Under the pieces are notes generated by a model. That model did no database searches and was not told the origin of the DNA. It saw nothing but the letters and a program-made list of their open reading frames with translations. The position numbers were made by a program, and so were the translations under genes. Positions 49,510 to 58,246 of a stretch of 64,000 nucleotides of DNA are shown here, in pieces. Each line of letters starts with the position of its first letter. Position 1 is the stretch's first letter. The stretch comes from Rhizobium herbae (GTDB taxonomy: Bacteria; Pseudomonadota; Alphaproteobacteria; Rhizobiales; Rhizobiaceae): contig NZ_JAEUAO010000001.1 of the NCBI RefSeq assembly GCF_019511375.1, positions 992,001 to 1,056,000 of the forward strand. Direction: 5' to 3'.

Positions 49510-50661
49510 ATGAAGACGACGCTTGAAAAGCTGTATAGACCCGCCGGCCTGGCGATGATCCTTTTGGCAAGCCCTGCCCTCGCCTGCGCACAGGAACCTG
49601 CGCAATTCTCGACCGAGAAGGTATCCGTCCAGGTCGAAACGCTTGCCTCGGGGCTCGACAATCCCTGGTCGGTCGAAGTGATGCCGGATGGCGCCTTCAT
49701 CATCACCGAGCTTGGCGGCAGCCTGCGCATCATTCGCGACGGCAAGACCTCCGCGCCGATCGCCGGCGTTCCGAAGGTGGCGCGGCAAGGGCAAGGCGGC
49801 CTCCTCGATGTGGCGCTCTCCCCGGATTTCGAAACCAGCCGGACGTTGTTCCTGTCCATGGCCGTGGCGAATGGCAGCCGTTATGGAACGGCACTCGTGC
49901 GCGGCGAGCTTTCAGCGGATGGAAAGAAACTGACCGGCGTCAAGGAACTCTTCCGGATGAACAAGTTCACCGGCAAGGGCCAGCATTTCGGATCGCGCAT
50001 CGCGATTGCCTCCGACGGCAGCCTGTTCTTCGGCATCGGCGATCGCGGCGAGCGCGACCGCGCCCAGGACATGCGAGACCACGCGGGCGCCATCCTGCAT
50101 ATCGAGCCGGACGGCAGCATTCCCGCGGACAACCCCTACAAGGACGGCAAGGCCGGGCTGCCGGAAGTCTGGTCCAAGGGCCATCGCAATCCGCAGGGTA
50201 TCGTCATCGACCCGAAGAACCGTCAATTGCTGACCGTCGAGCATGGCGCGCGCGGCGGCGATGAAATCAACGCGCCGCAGCCCGGCCGGAACTACGGCTG
50301 GCCGGTCATCACCTATGGCAAGGACTATTCCGGCGCCGAGATCGGCGTCGGCCAGGCAGCGGAGGGCTACGAGCAGCCGCTCTATTACTGGGACCCCTCC
50401 ATCGCACCGGGCGCGATCGACGTCTATCACGGCGCGATGTTCCCGCAGTGGGACGGCAATCTGTTGGTATCGGCGCTGAAATACCAGCTGCTGGCGCGGC
50501 TGGAGCGCGATGAAACCGGCAAGATCGTCTCGGAGGAACGCCTGTTCGAAGGCGAATTCGGACGCATCCGCGACGTCAAGGTGGCACCCGATGGCGCGGT
50601 GCTGTTAGTCACGGACGGCGGCGCGCTGCTGCGGGTCTCGGCGACCGACAAGAAAAGCTGA
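49510..50661 (+). CDS. PQQ-dependent sugar dehydrogenase (aldose sugar dehydrogenase, YliI-like)
   Basis: 383 residues. The signal peptide (LAMILLASPALACA) sends it to the periplasm. Beta-propeller repeats include LDNPWSVEVMPDGAFIITE, FGSRIAIASDGSLFFGIGDRGERD and SKGHRNPQGIVIDP, the pattern of soluble glucose/sorbosone dehydrogenases. Oxidises aldoses if PQQ is available; no PQQ genes are in this window. GGAGGG lies 5-10 bases before ATG 49510. 57 bp after the sortase, perhaps in its operon. Confidence 0.9.
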   Translation: MKTTLEKLYRPAGLAMILLASPALACAQEPAQFSTEKVSVQVETLASGLDNPWSVEVMPDGAFIITELGGSLRIIRDGKTSAPIAGVPKVARQGQGGLLDVALSPDFETSRTLFLSMAVANGSRYGTALVRGELSADGKKLTGVKELFRMNKFTGKGQHFGSRIAIASDGSLFFGIGDRGERDRAQDMRDHAGAILHIEPDGSIPADNPYKDGKAGLPEVWSKGHRNPQGIVIDPKNRQLLTVEHGARGGDEINAPQPGRNYGWPVITYGKDYSGAEIGVGQAAEGYEQPLYYWDPSIAPGAIDVYHGAMFPQWDGNLLVSALKYQLLARLERDETGKIVSEERLFEGEFGRIRDVKVAPDGAVLLVTDGGALLRVSATDKKS

Positions 50662-51359
50662 CGAGCGCGCCGCAGGCGGCGATCTCCTGTCGAGCCAAGC
50701 CCTGTTCGCCGTCCAGATCGGCTCCATGCTACACGGAGAAACGTCGCGCCGCTCAGCGACCTCGGCTGCGCGATCATTTTGCCGCCATGCTCAGCGCCCT
50801 ACTGAGAAGCCGAACGCTGTTGCTTCCGCAACATGACGCCGCCGCAGGTTTCACTCGCGGATGACGGCGGCCTATGAAGAGCCGCCAGTTTTCGAGCAGC
50901 TAATATTTGGCGAAACTTCCTGAGCGGGCCACCAGACCTTGGCATTCTGCGACATATCATGCCGCAAACAGCTTAAAAAGCGAGCAGAATTCCGCAATGC
51001 TCAATATTTTCAATAGCTTGCAATATATCTGTACAAAAATCATATTTTTCAGCAGTTGATTGCTTTTTGAACAAACCAAATCGGCGCACTTGTTTCAAAA
51101 AACTTTTGCTTGCCAATTTAAAATAAACACAGCAAGCTTATCGGGTTCGGGCAATTTGCGAACACGGGAAGACCTTTAAATAATGCGCGCCGGACACGCA
51201 AAATGGACCGGGCAGTCGGACAAAGACAGAGTTTTTTCGATGGCTGGCTGCAATTACAGGGATCCTTTCCTCACAGTCGAGAACTGCCTGCCGCACGCCC
51301 CTTGGGCAAACATTGTAATGCTGCCCGCCGCACCGGGCAGAGGAAAAAGGACCTGACGC
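50662..51359. other. Long intergenic region upstream of the cold-shock gene
   Basis: 698 bp with no supported gene. From about 50930 to 51130 it is distinctly AT-rich compared with the window, with tracts such as AAAAAACTTTTGC. The segment nearest the cold-shock gene is probably a long 5' leader. It contains a stem CTGCCCG/CGGGCAG (51321-51340) right before the AGGA ribosome site. Confidence 0.5.
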
Positions 51360-51575
51360 ATGGCCGAGACTGGCATTGTTAAATTCTTCAACACCGACAA
51401 GGGCTTCGGCTTCATAAAGCCTGATAATGGTGGCGCGGACATCTTCGTGCATATCTCCGCAGTACAGGCCTCGGGCCTGAACGGACTGTCGGAAAATCAG
51501 AAGGTCAGCTTCGACACGGAACCGGATCGCCGCGGCAAAGGCCCCAAGGCGGTCAACCTGCAGATTTCCGGCTGA
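51360..51575 (+). CDS. Cold-shock protein, CspA family
   Basis: 71-residue nucleic-acid chaperone with one cold-shock domain. RNA-binding motifs KGFGFIKPD (RNP1) and DIFVHIS (RNP2) are intact. AGGAAAAAGGA precedes ATG 51360. CspA genes are often controlled through a long 5' leader; the leader here fits that but gives no proof. A strong terminator follows, so it is monocistronic. Confidence 0.95.
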   Translation: MAETGIVKFFNTDKGFGFIKPDNGGADIFVHISAVQASGLNGLSENQKVSFDTEPDRRGKGPKAVNLQISG

Positions 51576-51608
51576 GCCGGGCGCTGCAGCCAGATTCACA
51601 CGTTGAAG

Positions 51609-51632
51609 CCCGGCCTCGTCGCCGGGTTTTTT
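51609..51632 (+). terminator. Cold-shock gene intrinsic terminator
   Basis: CCCGGC (51609-51614) and GCCGGG (51621-51626), 6-base loop, then six T. Confidence 0.85.
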
Positions 51633-51720
51633 CATTCAGCATGCGTTCATTTTCGCCACAATATCCTGTTTTCAGCATTACGGACTGAAACTAGCCGACC
51701 CAAAACAGGATCGAAATACA

Positions 51721-52128
51721 ATGAACAAGTTTATCAAAGCTGCCGTTCTCGCCCTTGCCACCGCGGCCACCGTGATCCCGACGGTAACATCCGCGCAGGC
51801 CGAAGACTGGGGCCGCCGCCATCACCACAACCATGATGATGCCATTGCAGCGGGTGCCCTCGGCCTTGCCACCGGCGTGATCATCGGCGGCGCCGTTGCC
51901 AGCCAGCCGCGCTACCAGGAACGCGTCTATGTCGATCCGGAACCCGAATATTACGAACCGCGTCGCGTCTATCGCACCCGCACTGTCGTCGTCGAAAGCG
52001 ACGGCGGCCTGGAGCCATGGAGCCGGGCCTGGTACCGCTATTGCTCGCAGCGCTATCGCTCGTTCGATCCGCAATCCGGGACCTTCGTCGGCTACGACGG
52101 CAGAGAGCATTTTTGCAGGGCCGGCTAA
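51721..52128 (+). CDS. BA14K family protein
   Basis: 135 residues. Signal peptide FIKAAVLALATAATVIPTV with cleavage near AQA. A His-rich stretch (RRHHHNHDD) comes next, then a short hydrophobic Gly/Ala segment and the BA14K signature WYRYCSQRYRSFDPQSGTFV with a following GREHFC. This lectin-like, immunoreactive family was described in Brucella and is common in Rhizobiales; its role in rhizobia is unknown. Followed by a strong terminator. Confidence 0.93.
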   Translation: MNKFIKAAVLALATAATVIPTVTSAQAEDWGRRHHHNHDDAIAAGALGLATGVIIGGAVASQPRYQERVYVDPEPEYYEPRRVYRTRTVVVESDGGLEPWSRAWYRYCSQRYRSFDPQSGTFVGYDGREHFCRAG

Positions 52129-52145
52129 GTCCGCGACACCATTAT

Positions 52146-52180
52146 AAAAAGGCACGTGCCGAGCGGCGCGTGCCTTTTTT
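52146..52180. terminator. Bidirectional terminator between BA14K and MBL genes
   Basis: AAAAAGGCACG at the left arm and CGTGCCTTTTTT at the right, with GGCACG/CGTGCC as stem. The A- and T-runs let it act on both converging transcripts. Confidence 0.85.
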
Positions 52181-52207
52181 CTTGTTCTCTGGCGCGGCGC
52201 CGCGCCG

Positions 52208-52849
52208 CTACAGGCCGCGCAGATAGGGATTGGTGCGCCGCTCCTCGCCGATCTGGCCCCCCGGCCCGTGGCCGCAGATGAAGCCGACGCTATCGCCGAG
52301 CGGCAGGATCTTGTCGCGAATCGAATCAAGAAGCTGCTGGTGATTGCCGCCGGGAAGATCCGTGCGACCGACCGAACCGTGAAACAGGACGTCGCCGACA
52401 TGGGCGAAGCCCTGTTTGCGATTGAAATAGACGACATGGCCGGGCGCATGGCCGGGGCAGTGCAGCACCTCGAAGACGTGATCGCCGAAGGACACCGTAT
52501 CGCCGTCCTCCAGCCACTGGTCCGGCAGAACGTTCTCAACCTTCATTGCCAGCCCGTATTTTTCCGCCTGGGCTTCGAGCCTTTCGAGCAGCGGCTGGTC
52601 GTCCTTGTGCGGACCGATGATATTGATATCCAAGGCTTGGCTGAGTTCCTTGGCACCGCCGGCGTGATCGATATGGCCATGGGTCAGCCAGATCGCCTTC
52701 AGCGTAATGCCGTTTTCCTTGATCGTCTGCAGGATGACGTCGACGTCACCGCCCGGATCGACGATCACGCCCTCCTTGGTTTGGGTGTCGAACAGAACCG
52801 TGCAGTTCTGCTGGAAATGTGTAACCGGAATGATGCCCGCCTGTAGCAT
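52208..52849 (-). CDS. MBL fold metallo-hydrolase (glyoxalase II-like)
   Basis: 213 residues. Metal-binding HGHIDHAGG (THxHxDH), the later His in HCPGHAPGH and Asp in VGDVLFHGS make a two-metal site. Similar to the short glyoxalase II-like YcbL group; natural substrate not known. Start 52849 fits the family, the longer frame does not. Confidence 0.92.
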   Translation of the reverse strand: MLQAGIIPVTHFQQNCTVLFDTQTKEGVIVDPGGDVDVILQTIKENGITLKAIWLTHGHIDHAGGAKELSQALDINIIGPHKDDQPLLERLEAQAEKYGLAMKVENVLPDQWLEDGDTVSFGDHVFEVLHCPGHAPGHVVYFNRKQGFAHVGDVLFHGSVGRTDLPGGNHQQLLDSIRDKILPLGDSVGFICGHGPGGQIGEERRTNPYLRGL

Positions 52850-52974
52850 GCCGCCTCGCTTTGAAAACCGTGTTGCAAAGCATATAGGACGGAAGCGACC
52901 CAATGAAAACGGTCAATGACGCGAGGCCGGTTTTAGAGATCATGGGCGGCGGCCGCTGGGCAAAACAAGTCGCG

Positions 52975-53139
52975 TCAGCGTGCTGCGGCAACTTCGAGGG
53001 GGCTTTGCAGTGGTGGCTGGAAGTTGATGGTGGTCATCAGCAAGGCGAAGACAGCAAGCTTGGCGGCGATGACGGTGATGACGACGGGACGCAACTGGCG
53101 GGCAGTCGAATTCTCGTCCTGGGCGGTATCCTGTTGCAT
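52975..53139 (-). CDS. Small single-span membrane protein
   Basis: 54 residues, too short to be certain. A perfect AGGAGG lies about 9 bases before ATG 53139. It is a charged N terminus (MQQDTAQDENSTARQL), a single hydrophobic helix (VVITVIAAKLAVFALLMT) and a short tail. No known family. A longer in-frame extension exists but lacks a ribosome site. Confidence 0.6.
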   Translation of the reverse strand: MQQDTAQDENSTARQLRPVVITVIAAKLAVFALLMTTINFQPPLQSPLEVAAAR

Positions 53140-53415
53140 CTCAATATCCTCCTGCTGGCGACTAACCCCGCCATTGCGCAAATGGTTCCGGCAATAGTGG
53201 AACCATTCCAGTATTTTGCATTGACCTGCTTGTCGCAGTTCCATGGGGAACACCGGAACAATGCGCCGTTACTCACGCGTGGAATGGCCCGCCATTGCGG
53301 GGCTGGCAGCAATTTTCGTTGCGATACTACATGGAGAAGCGGCCGCTGCCGGGTTTGGCAACATGGTTGATCGACACGCGCAGCGGCAGCGCGCTCGCCT
53401 TGATTGCGGCAACAG

Positions 53416-53441
53416 AAAAGGCGGCTCGAAGGCCGCCTTTT
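53416..53441 (-). terminator. ilvE intrinsic terminator
   Basis: GGCGGC (53420-53425) and GCCGCC (53432-53437) with flanking AAAA and TTTTT, so it can act in either direction. It lies 20 bp after the ilvE stop. Confidence 0.85.
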
Positions 53442-53460
53442 TCAATTCCGTGCCGAGCGG

Positions 53461-54351
53461 TCACTCAGCGGCAGCGGCCACCGGGTAGACTTCCTTCATA
53501 TAGTCGTTCATCAGCGTCTCGGAAATCGTCGCCGGCTTGAACGTATGGGGCCCGATCTCCGAGACAGGCGTCACTTCAGCGGCCGAACCGGTCAGGAAGC
53601 ATTCGCTGAAGCCTGCGAGTTCCTCCGGCATGATCGCCCGCTCCACCACTTCGTAGCCGCGGCGCTTGGCGAGTTCGATGACCGTCTGGCGGGTGATGCC
53701 GTTGAGGAAGCAGTCCGGCGTCGGCGTGTGGATTACGCCGTCCTTGACGAAGAAGATGTTGGCGCCCGTGGCTTCGGCGACCTGGCCGCGATAGTCGAGC
53801 ATCATCGCATCCGCATAACCCTTGGCTTCGGCGGCATGCTTGGAGATGGTGCAGATCATGTAGAGGCCGGCGGCCTTGGAGGCGCAGGGTGCAGTCCTCG
53901 GGTCGGGGCGGCGGTACTCGGCAATATCGAGGCGGATGCCCTTGAGCTTCTCTGCCGGATTGAAATAGCTGCCCCACTGCCAGATGGCGATGGCGACATT
54001 GATGCGGTTGTTCTGCGCAGAGACACCCATCGATTCTGAGCCGCGCCAGGCGATCGGCCGGACATAAGCATCTGCGAAGCCCTGGCGCTTCAGAAGCTCG
54101 ATCGTTGCCGCATCCAGTTCCTCGACCGAATAGGGCACTTTGAAGCCGAGGATTTCGGCCGACCTGTGCAGGCGCTCGTTGTGCTCTGTCAGTTTGAAGA
54201 CGCGGCCGCCATAGGCGCGCTCGCCTTCGAAAACGGCGCTGGCATAATGCAGGCCGTGCGTGAGCACATGGATCTTCGCGTCCTTCCAATCGACAAATTC
54301 ACCGTTGAACCAGATCTGACCGTCCAACTGATCAAAGGGAACTGCTGCCAT
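53461..54351 (-). CDS. ilvE: Branched-chain amino-acid aminotransferase
   Basis: 296-residue class IV PLP enzyme; last step of leucine, isoleucine and valine synthesis. The family opening IWFNGEFVDWKDAKIHVLTHGLHY, SVFEGERAYGG-like segment, YVRPIAW, and the cofactor-region segments ANIFFVKDGVIHTP and FLTGSAAEVTPV are present. Divergent from the marR gene; a strong operator-like repeat lies 200 bp upstream of ilvE, nearer marR. Confidence 0.96.
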   Translation of the reverse strand: MAAVPFDQLDGQIWFNGEFVDWKDAKIHVLTHGLHYASAVFEGERAYGGRVFKLTEHNERLHRSAEILGFKVPYSVEELDAATIELLKRQGFADAYVRPIAWRGSESMGVSAQNNRINVAIAIWQWGSYFNPAEKLKGIRLDIAEYRRPDPRTAPCASKAAGLYMICTISKHAAEAKGYADAMMLDYRGQVAEATGANIFFVKDGVIHTPTPDCFLNGITRQTVIELAKRRGYEVVERAIMPEELAGFSECFLTGSAAEVTPVSEIGPHTFKPATISETLMNDYMKEVYPVAAAAE

Positions 54352-54550
54352 CGTCTCATCCTCCGGCGCGTGAACGCCATACTTTGCGTTGATTGTCTTT
54401 CCTGCCTCAGTTTTACCGTCAAACTGGAGCGAGTAAAATCCGTTTTGGTGATTTTGGATTGGCGATCAGAGCGGCGCGGCCTATCTTCAACGACAGGTCA
54501 GCGTCGAATATTCGCCCTTCCGCTGTGAAGACGCTTACCAATGGCGAAAA

Positions 54551-54575
54551 AATATGTCAACATAACTGACATATT
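54551..54575. promoter_or_regulatory. Perfect inverted repeat, candidate MarR operator
   Basis: AATATGTCA (54551-54559), 7-base spacer ACATAAC, TGACATATT (54567-54575). It lies 48 bp upstream of the marR start, between marR and divergent ilvE, so autoregulation is likely. Confidence 0.65.
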
Positions 54576-54623
54576 GTTCCGGAAGTTTCGCAGGGTGCGT
54601 TGCAATTGAAAGGAAATGACGGC

Positions 54624-55109
54624 GTGGCAGGACAGCCGAACAAGAAGGCCGATGCGGATATCTCTCCGGCCGGCACAGACATCACGGACGCGGTGGATTT
54701 TGAAATCATCGAACTGCTCTTTTTCGCCTACCGGGATTTTACCTCCGACCCGGATGTGATTCTCGAAAAACGCGGCTTCGGGCGGGCGCATCACCGCGTG
54801 CTGCACTTCGTCGACCGCGAACCCGGTATGACCGTCGCCGATCTGCTCGACACGCTGAGGATCACCAAGCAAAGCCTTGCCCGTGTCTTAAAGCAGCTCA
54901 TCGATTCAGGGTATATTCACCAAGTTGCCGGGCCGGAGGATCGCAGGCAGCGTAAGCTCTATACAACAAAGGAAGGCAAGACTCTGGCAAGGGCCTTGGC
55001 TGAGCCACAGTCGCGGCGCATAGCCGAAGCCCTGGCGAAAACCGGCCCGGGAGCTCGCGACACGATCAAGCGCTTCCTTGCCGGCATGAAGACAGCCGAG
55101 GAAAACTAA
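54624..55109 (+). CDS. MarR family transcriptional regulator (PetP-like)
   Basis: About 161 residues from GTG 54624 (AGGAA about 9 bases upstream); TTG 54600 would add eight. Winged helix-turn-helix in MTVADLLDTLRITKQSLARVLKQLIDSGYI and wing AGPEDRRQRKLYTT. In front of an OmpR-type response regulator it matches the petP-petR pair of Rhodobacter capsulatus, needed for cytochrome bc1 expression; in rhizobia the role is open. Confidence 0.88.
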   Translation: MAGQPNKKADADISPAGTDITDAVDFEIIELLFFAYRDFTSDPDVILEKRGFGRAHHRVLHFVDREPGMTVADLLDTLRITKQSLARVLKQLIDSGYIHQVAGPEDRRQRKLYTTKEGKTLARALAEPQSRRIAEALAKTGPGARDTIKRFLAGMKTAEEN

Positions 55110-55157
55110 CAGCTGGCCTGTCGGGCCGGCAGCGACAAGGCAGGGGCAATACGAAAG

Positions 55158-55859
55158 ATGACAAAGACGACGAGGATCGACGACGATGCCGCCCATCTTC
55201 TGGTAGTCGACGACGACCGCCGCATCCGCGATCTTCTGAACCGCTACCTGATGGAAAAGGGCTTTCGCGTGACGACGGCTGCTGACGCAGGCGAGGCTCG
55301 CCGCAAGCTCGAAGGCATCGACTACGACCTGTTGATCGTCGACGTGATGATGCCCGGAGAAACCGGCATTTCGCTGACCCAGAGCCTGCGCAAGATAAAG
55401 AGCGTACCGGTGATCATGCTGACCGCGCTCGCCGAATCGAATGCCAGAATCGAGGGACTGGAGGCCGGCGCCGACGACTATCTGCCCAAGCCCTTCGACC
55501 CGCGCGAACTGGTGCTGCGCATCAACAACATCCTGCGGCGCAACGCCCCCGCCAAGCCGCCGAAGATCGAACAGGTGATTTTCGGCCCCTTTACTTTCTC
55601 CGTCGTGCGCAAGGAATTGCGCCGGGGCGCCGACCATATTCGCCTGACCGACCGGGAACAGGAGATCATGATGCTGTTCTCCCAGCGTGCCGGCGAAACC
55701 ATTCCGCGCCACGAGCTGGTAAGCGACGACGCCGAGGTCGGCGAGCGGACCATCGACGTGCAGATCAACCGGCTGCGCCGCAAGATCGAGGACGACCCGT
55801 CAAACCCGGTCTGGCTGCAGACGGTGCGTGGCATTGGCTATCGGCTAAGCGTGGACTAG
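55158..55859 (+). CDS. OmpR-family response regulator (PetR-like)
   Basis: 233 residues. Receiver domain with Asp20-21 acidic pocket, phospho-acceptor Asp62 (LLIVDVMMPG), Thr (VIMLTAL) and Lys (YLPKPFDP) followed by a winged-helix DNA-binding domain (IDVQINRLRRKIEDDPSNP). Partner of the kinase downstream (23-bp gap). Binds DNA to control unknown genes. Confidence 0.93.
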   Translation: MTKTTRIDDDAAHLLVVDDDRRIRDLLNRYLMEKGFRVTTAADAGEARRKLEGIDYDLLIVDVMMPGETGISLTQSLRKIKSVPVIMLTALAESNARIEGLEAGADDYLPKPFDPRELVLRINNILRRNAPAKPPKIEQVIFGPFTFSVVRKELRRGADHIRLTDREQEIMMLFSQRAGETIPRHELVSDDAEVGERTIDVQINRLRRKIEDDPSNPVWLQTVRGIGYRLSVD

Positions 55860-55882
55860 CGAAATGACACGGCTGAGTTTCC

Positions 55883-57262
55883 ATGGCGAGCTTTGACATC
55901 CTGCGGCGCTATCGGACGCGAACGGGCGACAGCACCGGGAATCGCGTCATGCGCTGGCTACGGCGGCAATTGCCGATGGGACTCTACGCCCGCTCGCTGC
56001 TGATCGTCATCATTCCCATGGTCCTGTTGCAGTCGGTGGTCGCCTTCGTGTTCATGGAGCGACACTGGCAGCTCGTCACCCAGCGTTTGTCAGCCGCCGT
56101 CACGGGCGATATCGCGGCGGTCATCGACCTCATCGACGAAATGCCGGAAAGCGACTATGCCACGATCGTGCGGATTGCCCGGGAAAAACTGGACCTCAAC
56201 ATCGCAATCGAGCCGGATGGGGAACTGCCCGCACCACGCCCGAAACCTTTCTTCGAGATTCTCGACCAGATTCTCAGCGAGGAGATCTCCCGCCAGATCC
56301 ACCGCCCCTTCTGGATCGATACGGTCGGCGATTCCGATTTCGTCGAAATTCGCGTCAAGCTCGACGGCGAGCGCATCCTTCGCGTCTTTGCTCGCCGCAG
56401 CCAGGCCTACGCCTCGAATACCCATATCTTCATCGTCTGGATGGTTGGCGCCTCGCTGGTGCTTTTGACCATTGCCATTCTCTTCCTGCGTGGCCAGATC
56501 CGGCCGATCCTTGCGCTTGCCAAGGCGGCGGAGAGCTTCGGCAAGGGCCAGAAGATCGACGATTTTTCGCCGCGCGGCGCCGAGGAAATCCGCCGCGCCG
56601 GCCTTGCCTTCATCCAGATGCGCGAGCGCATCGAACGCCAGATCGAGCAGCGAACCGCCATGCTGACCGGCGTCAGCCACGACCTGCGCACGATCCTTAC
56701 CCGTTTCAAGCTGCAACTGGCGCTGGCCGGCGACAACGCCGATCTCGACAATCTCAACCAGGACGTCGAGGACATGCAGAGCATGCTCGAAGGCTACCTG
56801 TCTTTCGCTCGCGGCGAGGCGGAAGAGGATGTCGGCGAACTGAAACTGCACGATCTGATGAACCGGCTGACGCTGGAAGCCGAGCTGCAGGGCAAGACGG
56901 TGACAACCACCATCCAGGGCGACGACAACGTGCGCGTCCGCCCCAATGCCTTCACCCGGCTGGTCGCCAACCTCGCCTCGAACGCCTATCGCTATGCCAA
57001 CACCGTCCATATCGACGCCAGGCACGGGACGAAATGGATTACCGTCACGGTGGACGACGATGGTCCCGGCATTCCGGAAGCGTCCCGCGACGACGTCTTC
57101 AAGCCGTTCTTCCGGCTCGACGAGGCGCGCAATCTCGACAGCTCGGGAACCGGCCTCGGCCTGGCCATCGCCCTCGACATCGCCCGCAGCCACGGCGGCA
57201 ATGTCATTCTGTCTGATAGTCCGTTGGGTGGGTTGAGAGCGGTCGTCAGGGTGCCGGCTTGA
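55883..57262 (+). CDS. Sensor histidine kinase with HAMP domain
   Basis: 459 residues. Two membrane helices (SLLIVIIPMVLLQSVVAFVF and IFIVWMVGASLVLLTIAILF) enclose a periplasmic sensor of about 140 residues, then HAMP, the H-box with phospho-His near 266 in GVSHDLRTILTRF, and a catalytic ATPase domain (NLASNAYRYA, DDDGPGIP, GTGLGLAI). The H-box has Ile where Pro is usual (HDLRTP), a change seen in some EnvZ-like kinases. Partner of the response regulator. Ligand unknown. Confidence 0.92.
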   Translation: MASFDILRRYRTRTGDSTGNRVMRWLRRQLPMGLYARSLLIVIIPMVLLQSVVAFVFMERHWQLVTQRLSAAVTGDIAAVIDLIDEMPESDYATIVRIAREKLDLNIAIEPDGELPAPRPKPFFEILDQILSEEISRQIHRPFWIDTVGDSDFVEIRVKLDGERILRVFARRSQAYASNTHIFIVWMVGASLVLLTIAILFLRGQIRPILALAKAAESFGKGQKIDDFSPRGAEEIRRAGLAFIQMRERIERQIEQRTAMLTGVSHDLRTILTRFKLQLALAGDNADLDNLNQDVEDMQSMLEGYLSFARGEAEEDVGELKLHDLMNRLTLEAELQGKTVTTTIQGDDNVRVRPNAFTRLVANLASNAYRYANTVHIDARHGTKWITVTVDDDGPGIPEASRDDVFKPFFRLDEARNLDSSGTGLGLAIALDIARSHGGNVILSDSPLGGLRAVVRVPA

Positions 57263-57278
57263 TCGGCAGGTCGGCCAC

Positions 57279-57681
57279 CTATTTTGCGGCCAGAAGACGC
57301 GCCGCCTGCCCCTGAGCGGCAAGGACCTTGACGGCCTCTCTGTCGAACGACACAAACTTCTCACCGCCAAGCCAACGGCCCTCAAAGGCGATCACGCCAT
57401 CGGCAAAATCGCCGCCGGCTTCCAGCATCAGCAGGCCTGCCTCCACCGCTGGACGATTGACCAAGACGTTGCGCGTATCAATCAGACGCCGGATGGCGGC
57501 AGCGATATCGGCACGCGCGGTCCCGTAGTTGCGGCCGAGCACCCAGACAAACTCACAAAGCGATTGTACGCTCACCCCAACGATATCTGCCTGCTCCATC
57601 GCCTCGACGGCGACCTCGCACTGCGCCGGGTAGTCGGCAACGAAGACACGAAGCAACACGTTTGTGTCGACAGTGGTTCAC
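57279..57681 (-). pseudogene. PIN-domain (VapC-like) gene with disrupted start
   Basis: The frame encodes a VapC-type PIN ribonuclease of 126 residues from GTG 57659: LLRVFVADYP, Glu in SLCEFVWVL, Asp in FADGVIAFEG and Asp in VSFDREAV are the acidic residues. The first metal Asp, in VDTN, is encoded just upstream (57662-57673), but no start codon precedes it: the codons before are ACC ACT and then TGA. GTG at 57681, overlapping the phosphatase stop (GTGA), is out of frame by one extra A. Without that base it would read GTG ACC ACT GTC GAC, a natural start. No VapB antitoxin is visible next to it. Confidence 0.65.
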
Positions 57682-58235
57682 CGCGAATAACCGCCGGTCA
57701 TCCCGCGCCGCGCGTTGAACCGATGCCACGCGTCGATCCGTTTGGGATATTGTGCCCTCATCGCGTCTAACGGGGCGAGAAGCCGCCCTTCCCTCTGCCA
57801 GTGCGCGTCGAATATCTCGATGATGCGGCGGTTGGGCCAGGGCTTGTTGACGATCGACATCAGCGCATCGAAAGCCTCTGCTTCGCGGCCGGCACCGAAC
57901 CGGTGGGCAATGACGCCGTAGGCGAAAGCGGTGGAACGGCTGACGCCCGCATGGCAATGCACGAGGATGCGGCTGTCACGCTGCTCGATGGCGGGAAGCA
58001 CGAGGTCGAAGAACGCCGTGATCGTTTCGGGAAAATGACCGGTGGCCAGCGCGTTTTCCTGATCGCGCAACCGCACGACATGGTGCGTCGCGCCGGCAAT
58101 GCGCGGAACATGCTCTTCCGGCAGTTCCGGATCGAGAAGCGAGACGACGTGCGTGGCGGACCAATCGCCGGCGACAGCGGCCGCATCGCGCAGGCAGGTG
58201 ACTCGGACGAATTCGCGGACAGCGTTCATGTCCAT
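57678..58235 (-). CDS. Dual-specificity/tyrosine protein phosphatase
   Basis: 185 residues with the catalytic loop HCHAGVSRS (C-x5-R) near residue 95 and a preceding acidic region that could give the general-acid Asp (RLRDQENA). Removes phosphate from tyrosine or other substrates. Start 58235 or the ATG two codons later. Its stop codon lies inside the PIN-domain gene's lost start, suggesting former translational coupling. 11 bp after csaA. Confidence 0.88.
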   Translation of the reverse strand: MDMNAVREFVRVTCLRDAAAVAGDWSATHVVSLLDPELPEEHVPRIAGATHHVVRLRDQENALATGHFPETITAFFDLVLPAIEQRDSRILVHCHAGVSRSTAFAYGVIAHRFGAGREAEAFDALMSIVNKPWPNRRIIEIFDAHWQREGRLLAPLDAMRAQYPKRIDAWHRFNARRGMTGGYSR

Positions 58236-58246
58236 CGATGAAATTC

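Noticed and set aside
53243-53488. Small plus-strand frames next to the ilvE terminator
   Set aside because: Two overlapping frames of equal quality, no ribosome site, and they run through the terminator into ilvE antisense.
57279-58235. VapBC toxin-antitoxin module
   Set aside because: No VapB-like gene adjoins the PIN frame; the upstream partner is a phosphatase.
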